Assembly: GCF_017876155.1 (NCBI RefSeq)
Contig: NZ_JAGINP010000014.1
Span: forward strand, 62,001 to 126,000
Direction of reading: 5' to 3'
Origin: Azospirillum rugosum
GTDB lineage: Bacteria; Pseudomonadota; Alphaproteobacteria; Azospirillales; Azospirillaceae
Length of the DNA: 64,000 nucleotides
The notes beneath the pieces are model-generated. The model did no database searches and had not been told where the DNA came from. It saw nothing but the letters and a program-made list of their open reading frames with translations. Shown piece by piece: positions 9,282 through 17,335 of the stretch (within the stretch, counting starts at the first letter, position 1; every line of letters starts with the position of its first letter). Made by a program: the position numbers and the translations under genes.

Positions 9282-9307
9282 CTAAAGCGAATTTGCATTC
9301 GCTTTAG
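9282..9307. repeat. Hairpin palindrome
   Basis: CTAAAGCGAAT-TTGC-ATTCGCTTTAG is a perfect 11-bp stem with a 4-base loop, about 50 bases after the chemoreceptor stop codon. It has no following T-run, so it is either a repeat element or a weak transcript-end structure. Confidence 0.7.
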
Positions 9308-9374
9308 ATTCATATGGCCTCATTCGCCGGCCGGGCTTCGGCCGCACATGCGGCCGGGACCGCGGTCGCGGTCC

Positions 9375-9396
9375 AAAGCGGATTGCAATCCGCTTT
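9375..9396. repeat. 22-base perfect palindrome
   Basis: AAAGCGGATTG followed by its exact complement CAATCCGCTTT. It is related in sequence to the hairpin at 9282-9307 (shared AAAGCG-AT core). Confidence 0.75.
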
Positions 9397-9404
9397 AAGA
9401 CACC

Positions 9405-9491
9405 CGTCATCCCCGCGAAGGCGGGGATCCAGTGCTTTCCAGAGCAGCACTCTTTGCGGCGTTCTGGATCCCCGCCTTCGCGGGGATGACG
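9405..9491. repeat. Inverted repeat of the CGTCATCCCCGCG type
   Basis: Left arm 9405-9432 (CGTCATCCCCGCGAAGGCGG and onward to CCAG) and its complement at 9464-9491 enclose a 31-base loop. Each arm is itself partly palindromic (CCCCGC-GAAG-GCGGGG). Elements of this sequence occur scattered in many proteobacterial genomes. Confidence 0.8.
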
Positions 9492-9916
9492 GTGGTTCTG
9501 TGAGCGGAATCGCGTCTCGATGCATGGATAACCGGAACCCCGGTGCGCCGCCCGTTGATCAGCGGATCGGCATATGCCCAAGGAGTGGGCTGCGGCGGGG
9601 CGGCGAGGGGTGCCCGGCCGACGGAATAAATCGAACTTTTCGGAAGTTACGTTCGTTTGTTGCGCCGTAGCGGGGTGTCGCCATTCGTCAGCCTCCCTGA
9701 ATGACCAGGGGATGACTGTTTGGACTCCATACTGATGCATGTTTCGGCATTGCAACGAATTTGGAACCCCATTCCCTTTGTGGTTTACCAGCGGATGTCG
9801 GGGGCAATCCCAAGCGCTCCGCGGTCTTGCGGGCGTGGTACCGCCGGTGGCGCGTGTTGGCACGCCGCTTGATGTCCTTCGTGCAACGAACCGGCGAGAA
9901 CGCGGAGAGGGTGGCC

Positions 9917-10987
9917 ATGAGCGTTGCGGGAAGCGAGCTGTTCGAGCTGTCGAAGGGTGTTCTGGACGTCGCGTCGAAGAAGGTGTCGCTGATCGAGGAC
10001 ATCACCCGGCGCACCAAGATGCTGGCCATGAACGCGCTGATCGAGGCGGCGCGGGCCGGCGACGCCGGTCGCGGCTTCGCGGTCGTCGCCAACGAGGTGT
10101 CGGAAATCTCCAACCAGGTGAACACGATCACCAAGGAACTCCGCTCGGAGATCGTGGCCCGCGTCGACCACCTGACCACCACCGGCAGCGCGCTCGTGCG
10201 CGAGATGCACGGCAAGCGCCTCGCCGACCTGGCGCTCAACATGATCGAGATCATCGACCGCAACCTGTATGAGCGGTCCTGCGACGTGCGCTGGTGGGCC
10301 ACGGACAGCGCCGTGGTCGATTGCGCCGCCGACCCGTCCGACGACAACCGCCGCCACGCCTCCCAGCGGCTGGGCGTGATCCTGGAATCCTACACCGTCT
10401 ATCTCGACCTGTGGATCTGCGACGCCAAGGGGGAGGTGATCGCCACCGGCCGGCCCGGCCGCTACGCCGGCACCGTGGGCTCCCGCGTCGGGGAGGAAGG
10501 GTGGTTCCGCCAGGCCATGTCCACCCGCAGCGGCGGCGAGTTCACGGTCGGCGACGTCGCCCGCAACCCACGGCTCGACAACCGCGTCGTCGCCACCTAC
10601 GCCACGGCGATCCGCAGCGGCGGCGAGGCGAACGGCGAGCCCATCGGCGTGCTGGGCATCTTCTTCGACTGGGAGCCGCAGGCCGCCGCCGTGGTGGAGG
10701 GTGTCCGGCTGGAGGAGAGCGAGCGCGACCGCACGCGCTGCCTGCTGCTGGACGCGCGGCACCGGGTCATCGCCTCGTCCGATGGGCGCGGCCTGCTGAG
10801 CGAAACGGTGGCGTTGCGCCGGGGGGATGGCGGCGGGATGGGCCACTACATCGAGCCCACGGGGCGCACCATCGGCTACGCCCTGACGCCCGGCTACGAG
10901 ACCTACAAGGGGCTGGGCTGGTACGGCGTGATCGTGCAGGAGCCCGACCGCCACAGCGGCTCCGGGATGGGGCCTGGGATCGGCTGA
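9917..10987 (+). CDS. Short MCP-signal protein with C-terminal Cache/PDC sensor
   Basis: 356 aa from the ATG at 9917, which has GGAGAGG a few bases upstream. Residues about 15-75 match only the membrane-distal tip of a chemoreceptor signalling domain (RTKMLAMNALIEAARAGDAG and GFAVVANEVSEISNQV). The remaining 250 residues look like a Cache/PDC fold (YLDLWICDAKGEVIATGR, GEEGWFRQAM, GLGWYGVIVQEP). No membrane segment is visible, so the sensor would be cytoplasmic, the reverse of the usual order. It may be a soluble receptor inserting into the CheA/CheW array; the ligand is unknown. Confidence 0.8.
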   Translation: MSVAGSELFELSKGVLDVASKKVSLIEDITRRTKMLAMNALIEAARAGDAGRGFAVVANEVSEISNQVNTITKELRSEIVARVDHLTTTGSALVREMHGKRLADLALNMIEIIDRNLYERSCDVRWWATDSAVVDCAADPSDDNRRHASQRLGVILESYTVYLDLWICDAKGEVIATGRPGRYAGTVGSRVGEEGWFRQAMSTRSGGEFTVGDVARNPRLDNRVVATYATAIRSGGEANGEPIGVLGIFFDWEPQAAAVVEGVRLEESERDRTRCLLLDARHRVIASSDGRGLLSETVALRRGDGGGMGHYIEPTGRTIGYALTPGYETYKGLGWYGVIVQEPDRHSGSGMGPGIG

Positions 10988-11110
10988 ACCGTGGCCGGAA
11001 CGGGACCGGGGAGCCGGGATGGGCGGGTAAAGCTGGCATTCCTACGGTGCTCTGGTCATCGCGGCGGGTTGGTCTAAACTCCGGGTCCGCCGCGTTGCTG
11101 GAGACCTCTT

Positions 11111-12109
11111 ATGTCCTCGACCTCCCGTCGCCTTTACGTTCGCCGCGACAGCTTCCCGATCGCCGGAACGTTCCGCATTTCCCGCGGCGCCAAGACCGAG
11201 GCCCAGGTGGTGGTGGCCGAGGTGGTGCAGGAGTGCAAGCGCGGGCGCGGGGAATGCGTTCCCTACGCCCGCTACGGCGAGTCCATGGACGGCGTGGTGA
11301 AGGCGCTGGAGGCGATGGCGGGCGAGGTCGCCGAGGGCTTGAACCGCGAGCGCCTGCGCGAGGTCATGCCGCCGGGCGCCGCCCGCAACGCGCTGGACTG
11401 CGCGCTGTGGGACCTGGAGGCCAAGCAGGCGGGCAAACCGGCCTGGCGGCTCGCCGGGCTGGCCGACGCGCCGAAGAAGCTGGTCACCTGCGTCACGCTG
11501 AGCGTGGACGAGCCGGCCGCCATGGCCGCCGCCGCGCGGCAGCGGGCGGCGGACCACCCCATCCTGAAGATGAAGCTGACCGGCGAGGGCGACCTGGACC
11601 GTGTGCGCGCGGTGCGCGAGGCCGCCCCCGCCGCCCGCCTGGTCGTGGACGCCAACGAGGCCTGGACGCTGGAGCAACTGCACCGCTTCGCGCCGGTGCT
11701 GGCCGAGCTGGGCGTCGAGATGATCGAGCAGCCGCTGCCGGCCGGCGAGGACGAGGCGTTGCGCGGCATCGACTGCCCGGTGGCGCTGGGAGCCGATGAG
11801 TCCTGCCACGACCTGGGCTCGCTCGACCGGCTGAAGGGCCTCTACCAGGTCGTCAACATCAAGCTGGACAAGGCCGGCGGCCTAACCGAGGCGCTGCTGA
11901 TGAAGAAGGCGGCGGAGGAGGCCGGCTTCGACATCATGGTCGGCTGCATGGTCGCCACCTCGCTCGCCATGGCGCCGGCCGTGCTGGTCGGGCAGGGCGC
12001 GCGCTACGTGGACCTGGACGGGCCGCTTCTGCTGGCGGAAGATCGCACGCCGGCCCTGCATTACGACGGCGCGGTGCTGTGCCCGCCGGCCGCGGAACTC
12101 TGGGGATGA
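11111..12109 (+). CDS. Enolase-superfamily amino-acid epimerase (Ala-Glu epimerase / DgcA type)
   Basis: 332 aa. A mandelate racemase/enolase fold: N-terminal capping domain, then a barrel with the KMK motif (ILKMKLTG, about residue 157), metal ligands in VVDANEAW, MIEQP and GADES, and the second catalytic lysine in NIKLDKAGG. This set fits L-Ala-D/L-Glu epimerases and the related N-acetyl-D-Glu racemase DgcA. Which substrate is used cannot be decided here. The stop overlaps the start of the cupin gene (ATGA), and a PLP enzyme follows, suggesting a small amino-acid or peptide salvage operon. Confidence 0.82.
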   Translation: MSSTSRRLYVRRDSFPIAGTFRISRGAKTEAQVVVAEVVQECKRGRGECVPYARYGESMDGVVKALEAMAGEVAEGLNRERLREVMPPGAARNALDCALWDLEAKQAGKPAWRLAGLADAPKKLVTCVTLSVDEPAAMAAAARQRAADHPILKMKLTGEGDLDRVRAVREAAPAARLVVDANEAWTLEQLHRFAPVLAELGVEMIEQPLPAGEDEALRGIDCPVALGADESCHDLGSLDRLKGLYQVVNIKLDKAGGLTEALLMKKAAEEAGFDIMVGCMVATSLAMAPAVLVGQGARYVDLDGPLLLAEDRTPALHYDGAVLCPPAAELWG

Positions 12110-12456
12110 CGCCGCCGCCCGGCGGTGCTGCTTTTGGCGGCCTTCTGGATGACCTTCCCTCCGGCCCGCTGCCGGACGAGCTTTTCACGACCCTCGCGGC
12201 CACGCCGGGTGTGCGGATCGAGCGCATCCTGTCCACCGGGCAGGCTTCGCCGGAGGGCTTCTGGTACGATCAGGCCTGGGACGAGTTCGTGCTGCTGGTG
12301 CAGGGCGCGGCCGGTCTCCAGATCGAGGGCGAGGGAGAGCGTGTGCTCGGCCCCGGCGACTGGGCAATGATCCCGGCCCGCACCCGCCACCGCGTCGCCT
12401 GGACCGATCCCGACGCGCCGACCGTCTGGCTGGCCGTCCACATTGGCGAACCATAA
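12106..12456 (+). CDS. Cupin domain protein
   Basis: 116 aa. A single cupin barrel. The first metal motif appears as DEFVLLVQGAAGLQIEG and the second as PGDWAMIPARTRHRVAW. These keep one Glu and one His candidate each, so metal binding is possible. The function is unknown. It overlaps the upstream epimerase by 4 bases and is followed after 23 bases by the aminotransferase, so the three genes are likely co-transcribed. Confidence 0.82.
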   Translation: MTPPPGGAAFGGLLDDLPSGPLPDELFTTLAATPGVRIERILSTGQASPEGFWYDQAWDEFVLLVQGAAGLQIEGEGERVLGPGDWAMIPARTRHRVAWTDPDAPTVWLAVHIGEP

Positions 12457-12479
12457 AAAATCTGGGGAGGAAAGAGACG

Positions 12480-13682
12480 ATGAGCATCGACGTCGCGCGC
12501 GCCCGCGCGGAGACGCCGGGCACCCGGCATGTCGCGCATTTCAACAACGCCGGCGCCGCCCTGCTGCCGCAGCCCGTGCTGGACGCGGTGGCGGAACACC
12601 AGGAGCTGGAGGCGCGCATTGGCGGCTACGAGGCCGCGGAGCGCAACCGGGACAGGTTGGAGGGCACCTACGACCCCATCGCCCGGCTGCTGTCCTGTGA
12701 CCGGACGGAGATCGCGCTGGTGGAAAGCGCGACGGTCGGCTGGGACATGGCCTTCAACGCCGTGGCCTCGCTGCCCGGCGGCGGCTTCCGGCCGGGCGAC
12801 CGCATCCTGACCGCGCGCGCCGAATATTCGGCCAACATCATCCCCTTCCTCCAGGCCGCCCGCCGCACCGGCGTGGTGGTGGAGGTGATCCCCAGCGACG
12901 AGACCGGCCAGACCTCCGTGGATGCCTTGGAGGCGATGGTCGCGGAGCCCGGTAAGGGGCGGGTGGCGCTGATCGCCATCACCCACATCCCGACCAACGG
13001 CGGGCTGGTGAACCCGGCGGCGGCCATCGGCCGGGTGGCGCGGCGGCACGGCATCCCCTACCTGCTCGACGCCTGCCAGACGGTGGGGCAGATGCCGGTG
13101 GACGTGGAGGCCCTCGGCTGCGACTTCCTGTCGGCCACCGGGCGCAAGTTCCTGCGCGCGCCGCGCGGCACCGGCTTCCTCTACGTGCGCAAGGACTGGC
13201 TCGACCGCATCGAGCCGCACACGCTCGACCATTCCGGCGCGGCGCTGGTCGCCGCCGACCGCTACGAGATGCGCCCCGACGCCCGCCGGTTCGAGCTGTG
13301 GGAGAGCAACGTCGCCGCCCGAATCGGGCTGGGCGTCGCGGTGGACTACGCCCTGTCCTGGGGCCTGGAGGCGATCCGCGACCGCGCCTTCGGGCTGGCC
13401 GAGACGCTGCGCCGGCGGCTGGCCGAACTGCCCGGCGTGACGGTGCGGGACCTCGGGGCGGAACGCTGCGCCATCGTGACCTTCACCGTCGACGGGCGGG
13501 AGCCGCGCGCCATCAAGGCGGCGCTGGCCGGGCAGGGGATCAACATCTCGGTGTCCGGCGCCGCCTCCACCCGCTTCGACATGGACGCCCGCGGCCTGAC
13601 CGACCTCGTCCGCGCCTCTCCGCATTACTACAACTCCGAGGAGGAGGTGGAGCGGCTGGTGGCGGCGGTGCGGGGGGTGTGA
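12480..13682 (+). CDS. Class V aminotransferase-fold PLP enzyme
   Basis: 400 aa. It has a fold-type I PLP domain of the NifS/isopenicillin-N-epimerase group: HFNNAGAALLP at the N-terminus, LDACQTVGQMP for cofactor contact, and the Schiff-base lysine in SATGRKFLRAPRGTGF. It lacks the Cys-containing loop of cysteine desulfurases, so desulfurase activity is not supported. GGGAGG precedes the ATG. It is the third gene of the epimerase-cupin unit and may be an amino-acid lyase, epimerase or aminotransferase. Confidence 0.8.
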   Translation: MSIDVARARAETPGTRHVAHFNNAGAALLPQPVLDAVAEHQELEARIGGYEAAERNRDRLEGTYDPIARLLSCDRTEIALVESATVGWDMAFNAVASLPGGGFRPGDRILTARAEYSANIIPFLQAARRTGVVVEVIPSDETGQTSVDALEAMVAEPGKGRVALIAITHIPTNGGLVNPAAAIGRVARRHGIPYLLDACQTVGQMPVDVEALGCDFLSATGRKFLRAPRGTGFLYVRKDWLDRIEPHTLDHSGAALVAADRYEMRPDARRFELWESNVAARIGLGVAVDYALSWGLEAIRDRAFGLAETLRRRLAELPGVTVRDLGAERCAIVTFTVDGREPRAIKAALAGQGINISVSGAASTRFDMDARGLTDLVRASPHYYNSEEEVERLVAAVRGV

Positions 13683-13701
13683 GTCTTATGTGAAGGTCGT
13701 C

Positions 13702-13801
13702 GCGTTGGGCCCCCCTCCCGACCTCCCCCCATCTTCGACGGGGGGAGGAGAAGAGCCCTCCCTCGCCGAAGGTGGGGGAGGGTTGGGTGGGGGCCCAACG
13801 C
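13702..13801. repeat. Palindromic repeat between convergent genes
   Basis: Outer arms GCGTTGGGCCCCC (13702-13714) and GGGGGCCCAACGC (13789-13801) enclose further C-rich and G-rich inverted blocks around CTTCGACG. It sits between the ends of two convergent genes and could serve as a bidirectional terminator. Confidence 0.75.
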
Positions 13802-13809
13802 GACACTTC

Positions 13810-14991
13810 TCACCCCACCCCTTCCACCACCGCCGCCACGCCATCCGCGTAGCGTTCCCAGGTCAGGCCGGCCATGAAGGCGGCGCCGGCCCGGCCGATG
13901 GCTTGCGCTTCGGCCCGGTCGGTCCACAGACGTTCCAGCGCGGCGACGATCTCCTCCACGTCGCTTTCGCCCCAGCCGTCGGTGCCGAAGGGAGCGCTGA
14001 CGGGGCTCTGGCGCGTCAGGGGGACGCAGTTGCCGCCGCGGATCAGGTCGAGGTGCCCGGTGTTGGCCGACAGGATCGCCGGCACGCCGCAGGCCATGCA
14101 TTCCATGGCGACGAGGTTGGTGCCACCCTCCCCCCGGTTGGGGAACAGGCCGACGTCCGCCTCGCGCAGGATGCGGGCCATGTCGGCGTTGGGCACGGGG
14201 CCGAGGTCGATCACCTGCTCCGCCCGGATGCCGTTGGCGACCGCCCAGCCCACCGCGTCGAAGCGGCCGTCGTCCCGGAACAGGACGGGTGCTACGGCCC
14301 GGTTGGCCTCCAGCGAGCGGGCGCCTTCCGGCCAGGGGCTGTGCCAGGCGGTCAGCAGAAGCGCCTCCGGATGGCGCTCGGCGAAGGCGCGGAAGGCGAG
14401 CAGGGCGAGGTCCTGGCCTTTGCGGAACTCCGGCTTGCCGCCGGAGACGACGACGAAGCGGTCGCGGAACCAGCCGGCCTTCGGCGCGGGGTGGAAATGC
14501 GTGGGATCGACGCCCTGCAGAACCGTGCGCGCGTGGGTGATGCCGGCGCCCTCCAGCACCCGCTGGACGAAGCCCGACCCGGCGACGATGGCCGCGCAGT
14601 CCGCGGCGCGCGCCCGGCCCTCCGCGTCGATGCCCGTGTCCTCCAGGTAGCAGACGCCGACAGTCGTCCGGCCGCGCAGCGTCACCCCGCCCACCGACCG
14701 GCTGCCGGCGAGGTTGTTGCCGAGCCCGCGCAGCACCGGGACGGAGACGACGACCTCCTGCCCGGCGTGCGGGGCGATTTGCGCGCAGAAGGACTCCGAT
14801 TCGCGGAACAGGCCGGCCATGCGCTGCCACTCCAGCGGCGACAGCGCGATCTCCTCAAGCCGCAGCGGCAGGGAGCAGAGCGGCGCGAACCGCCCGGTGC
14901 GGGTCCAGTTCAGCGCGAGCTGCAGGCCGTTCACGCCCCAGCCGCTGTAGCTGGACAGGCCCCATTGGATGACGATGGGCGTGGCGGACAT
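13810..14991 (-). CDS. Glycosyltransferase, GT4-like
   Basis: 393 aa with a GT-B fold. The C-terminal domain shows the retaining GT4 donor-binding block EADVGLFPNRGEGGTNLVAM (E-x7-E type) followed by MACGVPAILSANTGH. The N-terminal WGLSSYSGWGVNGLQLAL is the usual acceptor-side glycine-rich loop. It probably transfers a sugar onto an envelope or exopolysaccharide precursor; the substrate is not deducible. It is isolated, with no other polysaccharide genes adjacent. Confidence 0.82.
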   Translation of the reverse strand: MSATPIVIQWGLSSYSGWGVNGLQLALNWTRTGRFAPLCSLPLRLEEIALSPLEWQRMAGLFRESESFCAQIAPHAGQEVVVSVPVLRGLGNNLAGSRSVGGVTLRGRTTVGVCYLEDTGIDAEGRARAADCAAIVAGSGFVQRVLEGAGITHARTVLQGVDPTHFHPAPKAGWFRDRFVVVSGGKPEFRKGQDLALLAFRAFAERHPEALLLTAWHSPWPEGARSLEANRAVAPVLFRDDGRFDAVGWAVANGIRAEQVIDLGPVPNADMARILREADVGLFPNRGEGGTNLVAMECMACGVPAILSANTGHLDLIRGGNCVPLTRQSPVSAPFGTDGWGESDVEEIVAALERLWTDRAEAQAIGRAGAAFMAGLTWERYADGVAAVVEGVG

Positions 14992-15077
14992 GCGGGGCTC
15001 CCTCCGGAGTGGTGGTCACCCGGTCTCTCAGACGGAGCCCGTCAAGTCAACGCCTGTCGGTTGCGCCTTTCGGTTGC

Positions 15078-15476
15078 TCAGGTCCGGGCGGTCGGGGAGA
15101 CGTCGCCCATGGACTCCGACGCCGGGACGTAGGGCTCGTCGGACAGTCCGTTCACCTTGGCGGCCATGATGAAGTCGTTCTCGTGCAGGCCGTTGATCTT
15201 GTGCGTCCAGAAGGTGACGGTGCAGTGGCCCCAGCCGTAGAGGATTTCCGCGTGGTGGCCTTCCGATTCGCACAGGTCGCCGACGCGCATGGCGAAGGCC
15301 TGCGCCTCCCGGAAATTGCCGAAGCGGAAATCGCGCTCCAGCCGGTCCGGGTTGCCCTTGATCGACCAGCCCGGCAGCTGGACCAGATAGCTGTCCGCCA
15401 TCGCGCGGTCCATCGGGGGAATGCCGCCCCGGCACGGCTCGCAGGTCATGGCGGTGAAGTCCTGTTGCGCGGCCAT
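15078..15476 (-). CDS. phhB: Pterin-4a-carbinolamine dehydratase (PCD/DCoH family)
   Basis: 132 aa. The PCD active-site pattern is present: EGHHAEILYGWGHCTVTFWT, then a downstream Asp in HENDFIMAAKV. These enzymes dehydrate 4a-hydroxytetrahydropterin after aromatic amino-acid hydroxylation, but many bacterial copies stand alone, as here. The ATG at 15476 was chosen because GGAGGG lies a few bases upstream; an in-frame ATG 21 bases earlier is the alternative. The N-terminal region carries a CEPC pair not needed for catalysis. Confidence 0.85.
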   Translation of the reverse strand: MAAQQDFTAMTCEPCRGGIPPMDRAMADSYLVQLPGWSIKGNPDRLERDFRFGNFREAQAFAMRVGDLCESEGHHAEILYGWGHCTVTFWTHKINGLHENDFIMAAKVNGLSDEPYVPASESMGDVSPTART

Positions 15477-15643
15477 CTCGTGCCCTCCGTTGTTCATTCG
15501 TGCTTTGAGCAACAATCGTGGGGCGCGAACGGCATGCCGGCAAGGTGGGCGAGGTTGAGGCGGCGCCGAAGCTTGGCTATAGGACCCAAGACAGCGCCCG
15601 GCTGTTGTCCCCCACGCCACCCACGCTACCGGACGTCCGTGCC

Positions 15644-16237
15644 ATGACCGATCTGCCTTTCGCCGATTACCAGCAGCCCAGCAAGCCGGCGGCGGGGCCG
15701 CGGCTGGCCATCGTCGGCGAGGCGCCGGGGGCGGAGGAAGCGCGCCAGGGCAAGCCCTTCGTCGGGCGCAGCGGCCAGCTGCTGGACGAGACGCTGAAGG
15801 CCGCGGGCGTGGACCGGGCGGAAAGCCTGGTCGCCAACGTCTTCCGCTACCAGCCGCCGGGCAACAAGGTGGCGCATTTCTTCGCCTCGCGCACCCGCGC
15901 CAAGAAGGAAGGCCGCGCCATCGACGAGCGCTGGGGGCCGTTCGGCACGTCCGACTGGGTGCTGGCGGAGTTCTCCGGCGAGATCGAGCATCTCCAACGC
16001 ACGCTGGAGGCCTACGCCCCGCGCGTTATCGTGGCGCTCGGCCGCACGCCGCTGTGGGCGCTGACCGGGCAGAACGGCATCATGCAGCTGCGCGGAACGG
16101 TGCAGCCCTGCCGCCTGCTGCCGGGCGTCGACGTGGTGCCGACCTTCCACCCCAGCTACATCCTGCGTGGCCAGCTGGCCGAGCAGCCGACCTTCCTGGC
16201 CGACCTGAAGCTGGCGGCGTCGCTGTTGGGGGCGTGA
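15644..16237 (+). CDS. Uracil-DNA glycosylase superfamily protein
   Basis: 197 aa. Motif 1 VGEAPGAEEARQGKPFVGRSG (about residues 25-45) and motif 2 TFHPSYILRG (about 165-174) match family 4/5-like uracil-DNA glycosylases, which remove uracil from DNA. The four Fe-S ligand cysteines of family 4 enzymes are absent (only one Cys is visible), so this is a cluster-free relative and the exact substrate is uncertain. It is convergent with glk across a palindromic repeat. Confidence 0.78.
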   Translation: MTDLPFADYQQPSKPAAGPRLAIVGEAPGAEEARQGKPFVGRSGQLLDETLKAAGVDRAESLVANVFRYQPPGNKVAHFFASRTRAKKEGRAIDERWGPFGTSDWVLAEFSGEIEHLQRTLEAYAPRVIVALGRTPLWALTGQNGIMQLRGTVQPCRLLPGVDVVPTFHPSYILRGQLAEQPTFLADLKLAASLLGA

Positions 16238-16245
16238 CGACCATC

Positions 16246-16329
16246 GTAGGTTGGGTGGAGGCGCAGCCGCAACCCAACATCCTGGCGTTGCAAGCGCTGT
16301 TGGGTTGCGCTGCGCTCCACCCAACCTAC
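16246..16329. repeat. Palindromic repeat element, copy 2
   Basis: Left arm GTAGGTTGGGTGGAGGCGCA and onward; right arm GCTCCACCCAACCTAC. It is nearly perfect over about 30 bases per arm and shares its left-arm sequence with the element at 5625-5700. It lies between the convergent glycosylase and glk genes. Confidence 0.85.
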
Positions 16330-16341
16330 GGGAGCGTCCGG

Positions 16342-17325
16342 TCACGCCCGCGACGCGGCCTCCGCCAAGCCAAGGAAGGCCGGGAGCGGGTGGGTGATGA
16401 CGTAGGTCGGGATCGGGGCGAGGTACTCGCGCATCCGGCCCTTCTCCACGAAGCGCTTGCGGAAGCGGGAGTGCAGGAACAGCCCGTCCAGCTTCGGCAC
16501 GATGCCGCCGGCGATGTAGACGCCGCCGCGCGCGCCCAGCGTCAGGGCGAGGTTGCCGGCCACGGTGCCGAGCATCGCGCAGAACATCTCCACCGCCTCG
16601 ATGCAGTGCGGGTTGCTGGCGGCGAGCGCGGATTCGGTCACCTGGGCGGGGGTGAAGGCCTCCGGCTCCCGGTTGTCGAGGATGCTCAGCGCCTCGTAGA
16701 GGTTGACCAGCCCCGGCCCGGACAGCACCCGTTCCGCCGACACATGGTCGTGGCGCTTGCGCAGCTGGGCCAGAACGGCGCTCTCGCGGTCGCTGATCGG
16801 GGCCATGGTGACGTGCCCGCCCTCGCCGGCAAGCGCGGTCCAGCCCTGCGGACCGGGCACGAGGCCGGACACGCCGAGCCCGCTGCCCGGCCCGAGGACG
16901 CCGACCACCGCGTGCGGCTCCGGCGCGCCGTCGCCGACCTGTCGGACGTCCGCGGGGGTGAGGCGTGGCACCGACAGGGCCACGGCGGTGAAGTCGTTGA
17001 TGACGGCCAGCCGCTCCAGCCCCAGCGCGCCGCGCACGTGGGCGGTGGAGAAGGCCCAGCTGAGGTTGGTCATCGCCACGCGGTCGCCGGTCACCGGCCC
17101 GGCGATGGCGAAGGCGCCGCGCGTCGGGCGGGGCAGGTGGCGCACGGTCGCCAGATAGGCCTCCGCCGCCGCCTCCAGCGTGGGGAAGTCGGCGCCGCGC
17201 AGGACGCGCTGGTCGTGGACGCCCGTGTCGTCGATCAGGCCGAAGCGGGCGTTTGTGGCGCCGATGTCCGCCACCAGCGTCAGCGCGCCGGTGGTCTGGA
17301 TGGGGAATGCGGTGTCGGTCGTCAT
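16342..17325 (-). CDS. glk: Glucokinase
   Basis: 327 aa. A ROK-independent bacterial glucokinase (Glk family): phosphate-binding LVADIGATNARFGLID at the N-terminus, glucose-contact segments AIAGPVTGDRVAMTNLSW and NDFTAVALSVP, and GLGVSGLV. It phosphorylates glucose to glucose-6-phosphate in the cytoplasm. It starts 10 bases after the otsA stop codon on the same strand, so the two form an operon feeding glucose-6-phosphate to trehalose synthesis. Confidence 0.92.
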   Translation of the reverse strand: MTTDTAFPIQTTGALTLVADIGATNARFGLIDDTGVHDQRVLRGADFPTLEAAAEAYLATVRHLPRPTRGAFAIAGPVTGDRVAMTNLSWAFSTAHVRGALGLERLAVINDFTAVALSVPRLTPADVRQVGDGAPEPHAVVGVLGPGSGLGVSGLVPGPQGWTALAGEGGHVTMAPISDRESAVLAQLRKRHDHVSAERVLSGPGLVNLYEALSILDNREPEAFTPAQVTESALAASNPHCIEAVEMFCAMLGTVAGNLALTLGARGGVYIAGGIVPKLDGLFLHSRFRKRFVEKGRMREYLAPIPTYVITHPLPAFLGLAEAASRA

Positions 17326-17335
17326 GACTCCAGTG

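Larger units (their letters stand above)
9234..9916. other. Repeat-rich intergenic region
   Basis: About 680 bases with no convincing gene. It contains three separate perfect or near-perfect palindromes (annotated individually) and, toward the right end, the start region of the next gene. Confidence 0.6.
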
